Source of the DNA: Spirochaetota bacterium
GTDB lineage: Bacteria > Spirochaetota > UBA4802 > UBA5368
NCBI GenBank assembly: GCA_035477215.1
Contig: DATIKU010000018.1
Span: 62,001-126,000, forward strand
Length of the DNA stretch: 64,000 nucleotides
Direction: 5' to 3'
Shown in pieces: positions 52,005 through 63,703 of this stretch. The notes under the pieces were generated by a model. That model was not told the origin of the DNA. It searched no databases and was given only the letters and a program-made list of their open reading frames with translations. Positions within the stretch are counted from its first letter, which is position 1, and the number at the start of each line of letters is the position of its first letter. The translations under genes and the position numbers were made by a program.

Positions 52005-53064
52005 CGATAAAATCAGGGCAATGGCGGACGGATTTCGCTCCCTCCGCCTGGAGCGCAACCTCCGGATTATGGAGGTCTGCGGCACCCATACCACCGAGTT
52101 TTTCCGAACCGGGGTGCGCGATGTTTTCCCCGAGGGGCTTTCCCTGATTGACGGGCCGGGGTGCCCTGTCTGCGTTACACCGAATGATTATCTCGACCGG
52201 GCGATCGAGATAGCCCGAGTGCACGGCGTGACGGTGGCCACCTTCGGCGACATGGTAAAGGTGCCGTCCTCGTACAGCTCGCTCGCCGGCGAGAAGGCGC
52301 TGGGGATGCGGCTCGAGGTGGTCTACTCGCCGCTCGACGCCCTGCAGATTGCCGCTAATAATCCGGACTTGCAGGTAATGTTTCTCAGTGTGGGTTTCGA
52401 GACGACCGCTCCGGCCGAGGCGGTTGCGGTGCAGCGGGCGCGCGAGCGGAACATCGCGAACTTTTCAATCCTGTGCGGAAACAAGCTCACGCCGCCGGCC
52501 GTGAAGGCCCTGCTCGACGCGGGAGAAACGCGTATCGACGGATTCATCCTTCCAGGACATGTGAGCGCGATCATCGGCGTGGCGCCTTGGCGCTTCGTGG
52601 CCGATTCGTACGGGAAGCCCGGCGTGGTGGCGGGCTTCGAGGCGTACGATCTCATCATGGCTGCCGCTGCTCTGGTGCGTTTGATCGAAGAGAAGATGAA
52701 CGTGGTCGAAAACGGGTATGCGCGCGTTGTCCGCGACGGCGGTAACCCGAAGGCCGGGGAGATCATGTACGACGTCTTCGGGGAGTGCGATGCCCACTGG
52801 CGCGGGATCGGCGTTATACCCCGAAGCGGGCTTGCGCTTCGCGACAGCTACTCGGATTTCGACGCAGCGCGGCGGTTTCCCGTTGAACCGCCCCCGGCGC
52901 GGCAGCACCAGGGTTGCCGCTGCGGCGATCTGCTGCGCGGACTAATTGTTCCCACCGACTGCGGCCTCTTCGGTTCGGCGTGCACGCCTGAAAACGCAGT
53001 GGGGCCCTGCATGGTGTCGTCCGAGGGGCCGTGTTCGGCCTACTATAATTACGGGGGGTTATGA
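51997..53064 (+). CDS. hypD: hydrogenase maturation protein HypD
   Basis: The 355-residue Fe-S protein is the scaffold on which Fe(CN)2CO is built with HypC. It has MEVCGTHTTEFF (~23-34), LIDGPGCPVCVTP (~49-61), the thiol-rich GFETTAP and the C-terminal cluster region HQGCRCGDLLRG with CGLFGSACTPENAVGPCMVS. The ATG at 51997 gives the usual N-terminus; it overlaps hypF and ends in ATGA with hypE. Confidence 0.97.
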   Translation: MNNDKIRAMADGFRSLRLERNLRIMEVCGTHTTEFFRTGVRDVFPEGLSLIDGPGCPVCVTPNDYLDRAIEIARVHGVTVATFGDMVKVPSSYSSLAGEKALGMRLEVVYSPLDALQIAANNPDLQVMFLSVGFETTAPAEAVAVQRARERNIANFSILCGNKLTPPAVKALLDAGETRIDGFILPGHVSAIIGVAPWRFVADSYGKPGVVAGFEAYDLIMAAAALVRLIEEKMNVVENGYARVVRDGGNPKAGEIMYDVFGECDAHWRGIGVIPRSGLALRDSYSDFDAARRFPVEPPPARQHQGCRCGDLLRGLIVPTDCGLFGSACTPENAVGPCMVSSEGPCSAYYNYGGL

Positions 53065-54065
53065 TGGCGGACCGAATTCTTTCGGGGCACGGAAGCGGCG
53101 GAAAACTGATGAACGAGATGATCGGCGGTTTGATTCGCCGTGTTCTGGGACCTGAGAGCGTGCAGATGGACGACTCGGCGGTGCTGAACATCGGCGCCGG
53201 GAGGATCGCCTTCACCACCGACACCTTCACCATCACGCCGATAGAGTTTCCCGGCGGTACGATCGGGTCGCTCGCCGTCAATGGAACGGTGAACGACCTC
53301 GCGGTGATGGGGGCGCGGCCGCTCTACCTGAGCTGCGCGCTTATACTGGAAGAAGGCCTGGAAACGGCCGTGCTCGAGCGGATTCTCGTTTCTATGAGAA
53401 GAGCGGCGGACGAGGCCGGGGTTTCGATCGTTACCGGGGACACGAAGGTCGTGGACAGGGGAAAGGCCGATAAAATATTTATTAATACGGCGGGTATTGG
53501 TATACTTGAAAGGGTGGTGCAGCGCCGGCCGATCGCGCCGGGCGACGCGATTGTCATCAACGGCTTTATAGGCGACCACGGGATCGCGATCATGGCGCTT
53601 CGCAACAAGCTGAGCTTCAGCCGGGGACTCGCCTCTGACTGCGCGCCAATGAGCCGCCTCATCGAAAGGGTGCTTGCAGATTTTCCGGAGAGCGTGAAGT
53701 TCATGCGCGACCCGACGCGGGGCGGCGTGGCCTCGGTGCTGAACGAGATCGTGAAGGGAAAAGATTTCGGCATCGGCCTGGCGGAGGCGAGCCTGCCGGT
53801 GCGCGACGAGGTGAAAGGTGTTTCCGGGATGCTCGGCATCGATCCGCTGTATGCGGCCAACGAGGGGAAGGTGTTCATGGTGGTGCGCGGGAAGGACGCC
53901 GAAGGAATCGTCGGGCTCATGCGTTCGCTTCCGGAAGGACGGGATGCCGCGGTTATCGGAACGGTGAGCGTCGCTTATCCCGGCAGGGCGTATCTCGAAA
54001 CACGGACGGGCGGGAGGCGCATCCTGCCCCTTTTAATTGAGGAACAGCTGCCGCGCATATGTTGA
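53061..54065 (+). CDS. hypE: hydrogenase maturation protein HypE
   Basis: The 334-residue PurM-like protein dehydrates the thiocarbamate that HypF places on its C-terminal cysteine, giving thiocyanate for HypD. It starts with GHGSGGKLMNEMI, has TDTFTITP and FMRDPTRGGVASVLNEI, and ends in the required PRIC tail (Cys334). It overlaps hypD by 4 bases; hypC follows after 99 bases. Confidence 0.97.
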   Translation: MMADRILSGHGSGGKLMNEMIGGLIRRVLGPESVQMDDSAVLNIGAGRIAFTTDTFTITPIEFPGGTIGSLAVNGTVNDLAVMGARPLYLSCALILEEGLETAVLERILVSMRRAADEAGVSIVTGDTKVVDRGKADKIFINTAGIGILERVVQRRPIAPGDAIVINGFIGDHGIAIMALRNKLSFSRGLASDCAPMSRLIERVLADFPESVKFMRDPTRGGVASVLNEIVKGKDFGIGLAEASLPVRDEVKGVSGMLGIDPLYAANEGKVFMVVRGKDAEGIVGLMRSLPEGRDAAVIGTVSVAYPGRAYLETRTGGRRILPLLIEEQLPRIC

Positions 54066-54164
54066 AAAGCGATGGGACATAAATACGAAAACCCGTCGAT
54101 GTCGTCGGGCGCGCGAATGTGGCGACGCCTTAGAAATGCAAAATGAAATCAAGGGAGACCGGCC

Positions 54165-54419
54165 ATGTGCCTTGCCATTCCAATGACGGTTAAAAGTATA
54201 GATGGTACGCGGGCTCTCGCGGAGGCGTACGGCGTTGAAAAATATGTGGATATCACCATAACCCCCGATGTCGCAGTCGGCGACAAGGTGATCATCCACG
54301 CCGGTTTCGTAATCGAAAAGCTCGACCCGGAGTCCGCGCGCGAGATAGAGGCCGCATGGGACGAGTATCACCGCGCGATGAATGATGACAATGAGGCGGG
54401 GAGGCCAGATGGCGCATAG
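54165..54419 (+). CDS. hypC: hydrogenase assembly chaperone HypC
   Basis: The 84-residue chaperone has the N-terminal MCLAIPM with catalytic Cys2 and the conserved GDKVIIHAGFVIEKLD. It carries the Fe(CN)2CO unit from HypD to the large subunit. The order F-D-E-C is unusual, with C last. It has AAGGGAG upstream and overlaps the fumarase alpha gene by 11 bases. Confidence 0.95.
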   Translation: MCLAIPMTVKSIDGTRALAEAYGVEKYVDITITPDVAVGDKVIIHAGFVIEKLDPESAREIEAAWDEYHRAMNDDNEAGRPDGA

Positions 54420-55260
54420 GCGTCCCGTTTCCGTGGAGCTCATCGGCCGGACGGTGGCCGACCTTGTAGACCGGGCGAGCTTCGAGATGCCCGCCGGGGT
54501 CGAGGACCTGTATGCGGCCATGCGCGACCGGGAAAACTCGGGGACTGCCCGGTATGCGCTTGGGGTACTCGTCGATAACGCCGCGATCGCCCGGGCCGAC
54601 CGGCTCCCGCTCTGCCAGGATTGCGGCGTGACGATCGTCTTCTTTGACATCGGGCAGGATGTGTCGCTTGAGGGAGACTATCTTCCCGATGCCGTTAACA
54701 GGGGAGTGCGCGATGCCTACGAGAGGCTGTATCTGCGAAAATCGGTGGTGGGCGACCCGCTGGTAAGGAAAAATACGGAGACCAACACTCCCTGCTTTCT
54801 CCACACCGAAATAGTCCCCGGAGACCGCGTGGGCATTACGGTGTACCTTAAGGGCGGCGGTTCGGAAAACATGAGTTTTCTGAAGATGTTCAGGCCGACC
54901 GCCTCCGTAGAGGAAATCATTGACCATATCGCCTCGTGCGTCATAGAGGCGGGGCCGAACCCGTGTCCGCCGCTTTTTCTGGGTGTCGGTATCGGTGGTA
55001 CGGCGGACGTAGCGCTCGTGAACGCCAAGAGGGCGGTGCTGCGCGGCGTCGGGAGCCGCCACGCGGACCCGGCCTACGCCGATATCGAGCGGCGGATACT
55101 CGAACGTCTCAACGCCACCGGCGTGGGCCCCCTGGGCTTCGGTGGAGCTTCCACCGCGGCGGCTGTATATATTAAAGAGGCTCCGACCCATATCGCCACG
55201 CTTCCCGTCGCGCTGAACCTCAACTGCCACTCGCTTCGGTACGCGGAGGCGGTGCTGTGA
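54409..55260 (+). CDS. class I fumarate hydratase / tartrate dehydratase alpha subunit
   Basis: The 283-residue subunit of an oxygen-sensitive [4Fe-4S] hydro-lyase has the three cluster cysteines in LCQDCGV (~70-76), PNPCPPLFLGVGIGG (~182-196) and LNCHS (~277). It matches the N-terminal part of class I fumarase, which interconverts fumarate and malate; L-tartrate dehydratase is the main alternative. Translation is coupled to hypC (overlap) and to the beta subunit (GTGA overlap). Fumarase in a hydrogenase-maturation operon could reflect linked H2-dependent fumarate metabolism, by inference. Confidence 0.92.
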   Translation: MAHRRPVSVELIGRTVADLVDRASFEMPAGVEDLYAAMRDRENSGTARYALGVLVDNAAIARADRLPLCQDCGVTIVFFDIGQDVSLEGDYLPDAVNRGVRDAYERLYLRKSVVGDPLVRKNTETNTPCFLHTEIVPGDRVGITVYLKGGGSENMSFLKMFRPTASVEEIIDHIASCVIEAGPNPCPPLFLGVGIGGTADVALVNAKRAVLRGVGSRHADPAYADIERRILERLNATGVGPLGFGGASTAAAVYIKEAPTHIATLPVALNLNCHSLRYAEAVL

Positions 55261-55805
55261 ACTGGATACAGATACAAACTCCGTTAGACGACGAGACGGT
55301 CAACACGCTCCGAACCGGGGATGCGGCGCTCTTTTCGGGCGTGCTCTACGCGGCGCGCGACAAGGCACACGAGCGCATGAGGCGCATGATTGAAAACGGA
55401 GAAGCCCTGCCGTTCGATCCCCGGGGCCAGGTGATATACTTCATGGGGCCGAGTCCGGCGCCGCCCGGCAGGGTGATCGGCTCCGCGGGCCCCACGACAT
55501 CCTACCGTATGGATCCGTTTGCCGGGACGATGTGTGGCGCCGGGGTCAAAGGCTTTATCGGGAAGGGCAAAAGGTCCGCGGAGGCGCGCGGGGCCATGAT
55601 GAAATGCGGGGCCGTGTATTTCAGTACCTTCGGCGGCGCGGGCGCGTATCTTTCGAGGAGGATCGTTTCCTCCAGTGAGATCGCCTTCGATGATCTCGGG
55701 CCAGAGGCGATATACCGGCTTGAGGTCGCCGGCTTCCCGGCGATTGTCATCAACGATATTTTTGGCGGGGACCTGTATGAAGATGCGCTTTCAAAACGAG
55801 GATGA
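55257..55805 (+). CDS. class I fumarate hydratase / tartrate dehydratase beta subunit
   Basis: The 182-residue subunit matches the C-terminal (Fumerase_C) part: ALFSGVLYAARDKAHERM near 24-41, GPTTSYRMDPFAGTMCGAG near 78-96, GKGKRS (~101) and the closing AIVINDIFGGDLY. It has the swivelling substrate-binding role and needs the alpha subunit. It begins with a GTG overlapping the alpha stop, and overlaps the Nudix gene by 29 bases. Confidence 0.92.
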   Translation: MNWIQIQTPLDDETVNTLRTGDAALFSGVLYAARDKAHERMRRMIENGEALPFDPRGQVIYFMGPSPAPPGRVIGSAGPTTSYRMDPFAGTMCGAGVKGFIGKGKRSAEARGAMMKCGAVYFSTFGGAGAYLSRRIVSSSEIAFDDLGPEAIYRLEVAGFPAIVINDIFGGDLYEDALSKRG

Positions 55806-56403
55806 TTTCGCCTGTTTCAGGGAGGAGCTGCGCCAGCGGCTCTCCTTGCACGCCCCGCGCACGATCCAGAAAAAGGGCCTGCGGCAGGCGGCGGTGATTA
55901 TCCTCATCATGAACAGGGGCGGAGAGGCGCACGTTCTTCTGACCAAGAGGACGGAAAAGGTTGGCACCCACAAAGGACAGATGGCCCTGCCCGGCGGGGG
56001 CTATGATGAAAATGACGGCGATTTCCTGAGCACGGCTCTTCGCGAGACCGAGGAGGAGGTGGGAGTCCGCTCCGCGGACATCGATGTCCTCGGGCGCTTC
56101 GACGACTTCATCTCGATCGTCGGTTTTCACGTGGTAAGCTATATCGGCGTCATCCCGCATCCCTATGAGTACACGATCAACTGCGACGAGATAGAGGAAT
56201 ACGTGGAGGTGCCCCTCGCGATGTTCGTCAATCGCGAATACGGGAAGGTCCAGCAGGTCGAATTCGAGGGCTCCATGTACAACGTCTATTACTATTATTA
56301 CCAAAACTTCGAGATATGGGGCATGACGTCCCGCATACTCACCGATTTCGCGGCGAAGATACTCAACATCTGCCCCGGGGAGAAGGTCGATTTAATTCAT
56401 TGA
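55777..56403 (+). CDS. Nudix hydrolase of the CoA pyrophosphatase type
   Basis: The ~208-residue protein has the CoA-diphosphatase signature LLTKRTEKVGTHKGQMALPG followed by GGYDENDGDFLSTALRETEE and EVG. The Nudix box RETEEEVGV provides the metal glutamates. Such enzymes split CoA or acyl-CoA into phosphopantetheine and 3',5'-ADP. The ATG at 55777 lies inside the fumarase beta gene, so translation is coupled. Confidence 0.85.
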   Translation: MKMRFQNEDDFACFREELRQRLSLHAPRTIQKKGLRQAAVIILIMNRGGEAHVLLTKRTEKVGTHKGQMALPGGGYDENDGDFLSTALRETEEEVGVRSADIDVLGRFDDFISIVGFHVVSYIGVIPHPYEYTINCDEIEEYVEVPLAMFVNREYGKVQQVEFEGSMYNVYYYYYQNFEIWGMTSRILTDFAAKILNICPGEKVDLIH

Positions 56404-56480
56404 CAGGGTCTAATCGCCGGGAGACAATCCTTCCTGCCGATTTGTACCATAAATCCGATCGAGGCATTCGGGAGATTATC

Positions 56481-56753
56481 GTGAAACCTTTTTCAGTTTT
56501 ATTTCTTTGTGCCCTGCTTTTTTTCCAGGCCTGTGCCGTCGAGCCGGTGACCGAAAAGGATTTCGCGGCCGTCTGGAAAGACTACCTCCAGCGTGAATTC
56601 GAAGAGGGCTTCGACGAAAAGCAGTCGATTTCACAGAGGGAGGCCATCTTCAGGGAAACCGCCGCGAGAAACGGCATCGATTACGAGGCGCTGAAACGCT
56701 ATATGGCCGCCGAGCAGAAGGAAAAATACGAAAAAATCTTTCTAAAGCGGTAG
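56481..56753 (+). CDS. small lipoprotein, hypothetical
   Basis: The 90-residue product has a lipoprotein signal and lipobox (LLFFQAC, Cys18). The short mature domain is charged and helical (FAAVWKDYLQREFEEGFDEK, later KRYMAAEQKEKYEKIF). The GTG start has GGGAG upstream. It precedes the CtpA-like protease by 20 bases and may be its adaptor or regulator, as some Ctp proteases use small lipoprotein partners; this is inferred from position. Confidence 0.6.
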   Translation: MKPFSVLFLCALLFFQACAVEPVTEKDFAAVWKDYLQREFEEGFDEKQSISQREAIFRETAARNGIDYEALKRYMAAEQKEKYEKIFLKR

Positions 56754-56773
56754 TATGATTATCGGGGGGCGGT

Positions 56774-58144
56774 ATGTTTAAAAAAATTGGTGAGCGAAGC
56801 CTTCACTTCACGATTTTCGCTTTCCTCACAGGCCTTTTCCTCGGAGTGAACCTCTCGTTTAAGGCGGAGGCGCTCGAGCCGGCCCACAGTTATCTGGATT
56901 ATTTCCACCAGGTGTACCAGATCGTTCGCACGGAGTATGTCGACACCGTCGAGACAAAGAACCTGTTTTACGGCGCGATCCGGGGAATGCTTCAGGCGCT
57001 CAACGACCCGTTTACGCGGTTCCTCGACGAGGAGGATTTCGCCGAACTGAAAGAAGAGACTACCGGCAAGTTCGTGGGAGTGGGAATCGAGATCACCATG
57101 AAGGACGGTGAGATCGTCGTCATCTCTCCCATAAACGGTACTCCCGCCATGAAGGCGGGCATAAAGGCCGGCGATAGAATAACGAAGATAGACACGAGCG
57201 AGCTCAAGGACAAAAGCCTCCCCGAGATCATCAAGCTGATCCGCGGGCTGCCGCACACGAAGGTGAAGCTGACGGTGGTTCGTGAAGGGTTCGATGATCC
57301 GATCACCTTCGACCTCGAGCGCATGCCCATAAAAATAGACACGGTGAGTTACGATGTTCTTAAAGACCACGGTACCGGCTACATTAAGATCAAGACCTTC
57401 AGCTCGGACACCACGCGGGAAATCGAGAAGGCCCTTGGTGATTTGAATGCCAGGGGAATACGGCGCATCATTGTGGACCTGCGCTGGAACCCCGGCGGGC
57501 TGCTCGACCAGGCCATATCAATGACCGAACTTTTCCTGGACAAGGGGAAGACGATCGTCTCAACGCGCGGGCGCGAGGGCTCGGGCAACATCAGGGAGTA
57601 TCTTGCGGATAAGCCCACGACGTACAAAGGAGGACTCGTGGTGCTCGTAAACAAGGGAAGCGCATCGGCCTCGGAAATATTTGCGGGGGCGATAAAGGAC
57701 AACAAGCGCGGCAAACTCGTTGGCGAAAGGACGTTCGGGAAGGGCTCGGTACAGAAATCGTACAACCTCAACGAAAAAATCGGCCTTGCCCTTACCGTAG
57801 CCAAGTACTACACGCCCTCCGGAGTTTCCATACACGGCAAAGGCATCGAGCCGGATTTCGTCGTATCGTCCGAAAGCCTTGCCGAGGCCGACAGGAAAAA
57901 CGTCAACGCGATCTACAGGGAGAAACTGGTCGACGCGTTTTTAAACACGCACAAGGGCTATACACCGGAAAACAGGAAGGAGTTCGTGGAATTCCTGAAG
58001 GGACACAATCTCCCGATCACCGAGAAGAGCGCCAATTACATACTCAAAAGCGAGATATACCGGTTTTCCAAGCAGCCGCTGTTCGACCTTGAGTTTGACT
58101 CGCAGCTTAAAAAGGCGATAGAAGTTGTCGGCGAAGAAACGTGA
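56774..58144 (+). CDS. ctpA: C-terminal processing peptidase (S41, CtpA-like) with PDZ domain
   Basis: The 456-residue protease has an N-terminal membrane/signal segment (HFTIFAFLTGLFLGVNLSF) and a PDZ domain (about 95-175, with ISPINGTPAMKAGIKAGDRI). The S41 core has the nucleophile Ser near 298 in GSASASEIFAGAI and the general-base Lys near 323 in GERTFGKGSVQ. It trims or degrades periplasmic proteins from their C-termini. It overlaps tsaD by 20 bases. Confidence 0.93.
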   Translation: MFKKIGERSLHFTIFAFLTGLFLGVNLSFKAEALEPAHSYLDYFHQVYQIVRTEYVDTVETKNLFYGAIRGMLQALNDPFTRFLDEEDFAELKEETTGKFVGVGIEITMKDGEIVVISPINGTPAMKAGIKAGDRITKIDTSELKDKSLPEIIKLIRGLPHTKVKLTVVREGFDDPITFDLERMPIKIDTVSYDVLKDHGTGYIKIKTFSSDTTREIEKALGDLNARGIRRIIVDLRWNPGGLLDQAISMTELFLDKGKTIVSTRGREGSGNIREYLADKPTTYKGGLVVLVNKGSASASEIFAGAIKDNKRGKLVGERTFGKGSVQKSYNLNEKIGLALTVAKYYTPSGVSIHGKGIEPDFVVSSESLAEADRKNVNAIYREKLVDAFLNTHKGYTPENRKEFVEFLKGHNLPITEKSANYILKSEIYRFSKQPLFDLEFDSQLKKAIEVVGEET

Positions 58145-59129
58145 CACGCTGGGCCTGGGGCTTGAGAGCTCGTGCGATGAAACATCGGTTTCGGTCGTGC
58201 GGAATGGAAGGGAGATACTCTCGAACCTTATATTCAGTCAGATAGCCCTTCATAGGGAGTACTTCGGCGTGGTGCCCGAAATAGCCTCGCGCGCACACCT
58301 GGAGACCGTCAACGGCCTTGTGGACGGGGCTCTTCGCGAGGCGGGTATATCGTTCAAGGGCCTGGGCTATGTCGCGGCAACGCAGCGTCCGGGTCTGACC
58401 GGCTCCCTTCTCATCGCCCTGCAGTCGGCGAAAGCCGTCTCCTACGCCATGAATATCCCGATGATAGCGGTAAACCACCTCGAAGCACACCTCTACGCGC
58501 CGTTCCTGGAAGGGAGGGAACCGGAATATCCTTATATTGGTCTGCTGGTTTCCGGTGGCAATACGGCATTGTATCATGTTCGCGGGATCGCCGATTTCAC
58601 CCTGATCGGAAAGACGGTAGACGACGCCGTCGGCGAGGCCTTCGACAAGGTCGCCAAATTGCTCGACCTTGGCTACCCCGGCGGACCGGTCGTGGAAAGC
58701 CTGGCCCGAACAGCCGTGTTAAAAAAGAAGCTGTTCCCGAAAATACTGCCCGACCCGAACGGGGATTATCGTTTTTCCTACAGCGGACTGAAAACCGCCG
58801 TCGTCCAGTACCGGCGGGTGAATCCTCTGGCCGACAGGGCGGAACTGGTCCACGCATTCCAGGAGCGGGCGCTCGAGATACTGGTTAGGCGGGTTTTCGC
58901 GGCCTCCAGGGAGTTCGGAATCCCCAGGATCGTCGTGGCGGGAGGGGTGGCGGCAAACGGGAGGCTGAGGGAGATGCTTGCCGGGGCCCGGGAAGAGGGG
59001 GAGGAGGTTATCATCGCGTCGCCGGTCCTCTGCACGGACAACGCGGCGATGGTTGCGGGGCTTGGGTACCACTATTTCCGGCAGGGACTTTACAGTCCGC
59101 TTGATATCGACGTAAGCGCCCGGGTCTGA
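58125..59129 (+). CDS. tsaD: tRNA N6-threonylcarbamoyladenosine transferase TsaD
   Basis: The ~334-residue ASKHA protein transfers threonylcarbamoyl to A37 of ANN-decoding tRNAs. It has GLESSCDETSVSVV near 12-25, PEIASRAHL, the metal His pair in NHLEAHLYAPF (~114-124), LVSGGNTALYHV and VAGGVAANGRLREML. The start is a TTG at 58125 inside ctpA, since no ATG fits; a start a few codons later is possible. Confidence 0.95.
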   Translation: MSAKKRDTLGLGLESSCDETSVSVVRNGREILSNLIFSQIALHREYFGVVPEIASRAHLETVNGLVDGALREAGISFKGLGYVAATQRPGLTGSLLIALQSAKAVSYAMNIPMIAVNHLEAHLYAPFLEGREPEYPYIGLLVSGGNTALYHVRGIADFTLIGKTVDDAVGEAFDKVAKLLDLGYPGGPVVESLARTAVLKKKLFPKILPDPNGDYRFSYSGLKTAVVQYRRVNPLADRAELVHAFQERALEILVRRVFAASREFGIPRIVVAGGVAANGRLREMLAGAREEGEEVIIASPVLCTDNAAMVAGLGYHYFRQGLYSPLDIDVSARV

Positions 59130-59132
59130 CGC

Positions 59133-59954
59133 TCAGCCGGCGCAGCAGCGGTCCTTCCCCTGCAGCTTGGCCTTGTACATCGCCCTGTCGGCCAGATCGA
59201 GGAGCACGAAACAGTCTTTCATCGACTGGTCGAGCCCGGCGACGCCGATGCTCACGGTGATCCCCTCGGGCAGATCGCTTCCCTTGGCGGTGATTTCTCT
59301 TAGTTCCCTGGATATTTTTCGGGCGATTTTCATGGCGTTCTGCCTGGCGGTATGAGGCAGGACAACCAGGAACTCCTCGCCGCCGTAACGGCCGACCGAA
59401 TCGATTTTGCGTATACACTTCCTCAGGGTGGAACCGACCATGGCAAGCACCCGATCGCCGACCTTGTGGCCGTAAATGTCATTGAATCGTTTGAAGTTAT
59501 CAATGTCGATGAAAAGCACCGACAGTGGGAGCGAGTAGCGCCTGGCCCTCTGGAATTCACGGTTGAGATCGTTGTCGATATATTCGTGGGTGAAGACGCC
59601 GGTAAGGCCGTCGTGCGTAGCGGCCTCGATGATACCGGCCATGCTGTCCTTGATAAAAACGGCAACCTCCATGCCCGTCGTACTGAAGTGATCGACGACG
59701 GCCGTTTTAAGGCTTACCGGCCGGCCGAGGCTTCGGGAAAGCTCCTTGCGGTTTTCGGTAATGCTGTCCCAGAGGGATTTCGCGCGATCCTCCGATGTGG
59801 TGTAATGGAAGATCGTCTCGAGCAGGACCGAATACGGGGAATCCGTCTCGTGCCTGAGCGATTCAATGACGAAAGTCAGAACGGTGTCGTCGTTGAAATC
59901 GGACAGGATGTCCAGCTCGATGGTTTCTTTCGTCTGTAAAATTCTGTTTATCAT
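59133..59954 (-). CDS. diguanylate cyclase (GGDEF domain)
   Basis: The 273-residue protein has an unassigned N-terminal region (1-110) and a C-terminal GGDEF domain. The active-site signature is GGEEF in GRYGGEEFLVVL, preceded by the product-inhibition site RKID five residues before. It should make c-di-GMP and be feedback inhibited. No membrane segment is seen, so the signal acts in the cytoplasm. The stop lies 3 bases from the converging tsaD stop. Confidence 0.92.
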   Translation of the reverse strand: MINRILQTKETIELDILSDFNDDTVLTFVIESLRHETDSPYSVLLETIFHYTTSEDRAKSLWDSITENRKELSRSLGRPVSLKTAVVDHFSTTGMEVAVFIKDSMAGIIEAATHDGLTGVFTHEYIDNDLNREFQRARRYSLPLSVLFIDIDNFKRFNDIYGHKVGDRVLAMVGSTLRKCIRKIDSVGRYGGEEFLVVLPHTARQNAMKIARKISRELREITAKGSDLPEGITVSIGVAGLDQSMKDCFVLLDLADRAMYKAKLQGKDRCCAG

Positions 59955-60153
59955 GCCTGCACCTGCCGGCGCCGAGGGCGTGAGTAACGGTACGCTCGAA
60001 ACGAAAAATGCCTTAAAAAAAGCGAATATCCATTCGACAATCTATTCAGCACCATAAGGGCGGGGGAATGTCAATCGAGTTTTCGACTGCATAAAACAAA
60101 TTTCTTGATCATTTCGCGAACGGGGTGTATAGGTGTCAGGAGAAGGACGGTAG

Positions 60154-60897
60154 ATGGCCAGAAAAGAGACGTTCCACAACCTCATCGACATCTGCATCCA
60201 GATGGAGGAAAACCCAGATCTTGCGGGCGACGCCAGGGCGATGTTCCGAAAATTGCTGGAGGAGTACTTTTTCAAGAGTGACGTGTACGACAGCAAGAGA
60301 GTGGCATTCCTTATTGAGAACATGACACTGCCGGATTTTCTCGGCGAGCATAGGTCCCTCATCGAAATACAAATGGACAGGTTTCGTGAGTTTATAGAAG
60401 GGGATACGATCAACGATTCCCTCGCAGGCAGGATCATGATTACCGCCGATTACCTCAAGGCCTTTTATCCGCACAACCCCCCGGCCTTCAACAAGCTTCC
60501 TCCCGATGTCAGGGAGGAACTGCTGAGAAAAGTCAAAACCCGGAATCAGCTTATTATTGACGCGTTTGAAAAAGTAATGGTCGACAGGACGGCTGACCGA
60601 TCGAGGAAAGTGATTACCCTTGTCGCCCTGATTTTAAAGAACATTCACAGAAAAACGGGGCTTCCACTCAATCCTCCCGTGGCTCCCGCGGAGACCGTCA
60701 TACGGGGGATTTTCAAGAATTGCGACGATATATTCAACGCAAAGCAGCGGCAGCTTGCGGAGCTCAACGATGACACCAGGATCAAGGAGGTCATCAAGGC
60801 GTTTTTCACCGTCAAGAAATTTCAGGACCTCGCCGGGACAACCAGACTGTTCAAGGCGGAGCTTGACCGCTACCGCAAGCGGGCACAGAGGGGATAG
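60154..60897 (+). CDS. helical cytoplasmic protein, hypothetical
   Basis: The 247-residue protein is charged and helical throughout, with FHNLIDICIQMEENPDLAGD near the N-terminus and IKEVIKAFFTVKKFQDLAGT near the C-terminus. No family or motif is recognised. GGAGAAGGACGG lies upstream. It converges with the next gene with 7 bases between. Confidence 0.6.
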   Translation: MARKETFHNLIDICIQMEENPDLAGDARAMFRKLLEEYFFKSDVYDSKRVAFLIENMTLPDFLGEHRSLIEIQMDRFREFIEGDTINDSLAGRIMITADYLKAFYPHNPPAFNKLPPDVREELLRKVKTRNQLIIDAFEKVMVDRTADRSRKVITLVALILKNIHRKTGLPLNPPVAPAETVIRGIFKNCDDIFNAKQRQLAELNDDTRIKEVIKAFFTVKKFQDLAGTTRLFKAELDRYRKRAQRG

Positions 60898-60904
60898 CCG
60901 TCAA

Positions 60905-61165
60905 TCAGCGAGCCTCCCCGGCCCGCCCCGAATAGTAATAATAGAGTATAAGATCGGCCAGGACCAGCAGTCCGACCGCGATATAAAAGATGATCACCCA
61001 GTCGATGCCGGTGAGAACCTTATTGATGATTCCAAAACAATAACCGGTCAATACGAACCAGAGAAACAGCTTCGATTTTCCCCTCACGTCCTTGAGTTTA
61101 ACGGATTTATAGATGGACGCCGGCCAGGACGCCCCGAAACAAAGAAGCATTAGCGCCTCGAACAT
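60905..61165 (-). CDS. small membrane protein with PQ-loop-like pattern
   Basis: The 86-residue protein has three hydrophobic segments: ALMLLCFGASWPASIYKSVK, LFLWFVLTGYCFGIINKVL and VIIFYIAVGLLVLADLILYY. The first, with Pro and SIYKS, recalls single PQ-loop (SemiSWEET-size) proteins. No function can be assigned. Confidence 0.6.
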   Translation of the reverse strand: MFEALMLLCFGASWPASIYKSVKLKDVRGKSKLFLWFVLTGYCFGIINKVLTGIDWVIIFYIAVGLLVLADLILYYYYSGRAGEAR

Positions 61166-61210
61166 CGCATACCCCCATTACCATTGATCGGGCGAGCGAA
61201 AGTACCCGGT

Positions 61211-61247
61211 AAAAAAAGGAAGGCGGGGTAGTAGCCCCCCGCCTTCC
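61211..61247 (-). terminator. intrinsic terminator of hppA
   Basis: On the minus strand a hairpin of GGAAGGCGGGG with CCCCGCCTTCC (plus 61218-61228 and 61237-61247) is followed directly by seven Ts (plus A-run 61211-61217), 25 bases after the hppA stop. Confidence 0.8.
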
Positions 61248-61271
61248 GGAACGATTCAGCGTTGAACAACT

Positions 61272-63623
<2,352 letters not shown>

Positions 63624-63664
63624 AGTGAGTCACTCCTTTACCATTAGTTTTATTTGTAAATACC

Positions 63665-63689
63665 GCCCGTCCGATCGCGCCGGACGGGC
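63665..63689. terminator. hairpin between the Fe-S gene and hppA
   Basis: GCCCGTCC (63665-63672) pairs with GGACGGGC (63682-63689), just after the stop of the minus-strand gene at 63704. A short TATTT follows on the minus strand, so it may be a weak terminator or stabiliser. Confidence 0.4.
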
Positions 63690-63703
63690 TTGAATGCGCT
63701 AAA

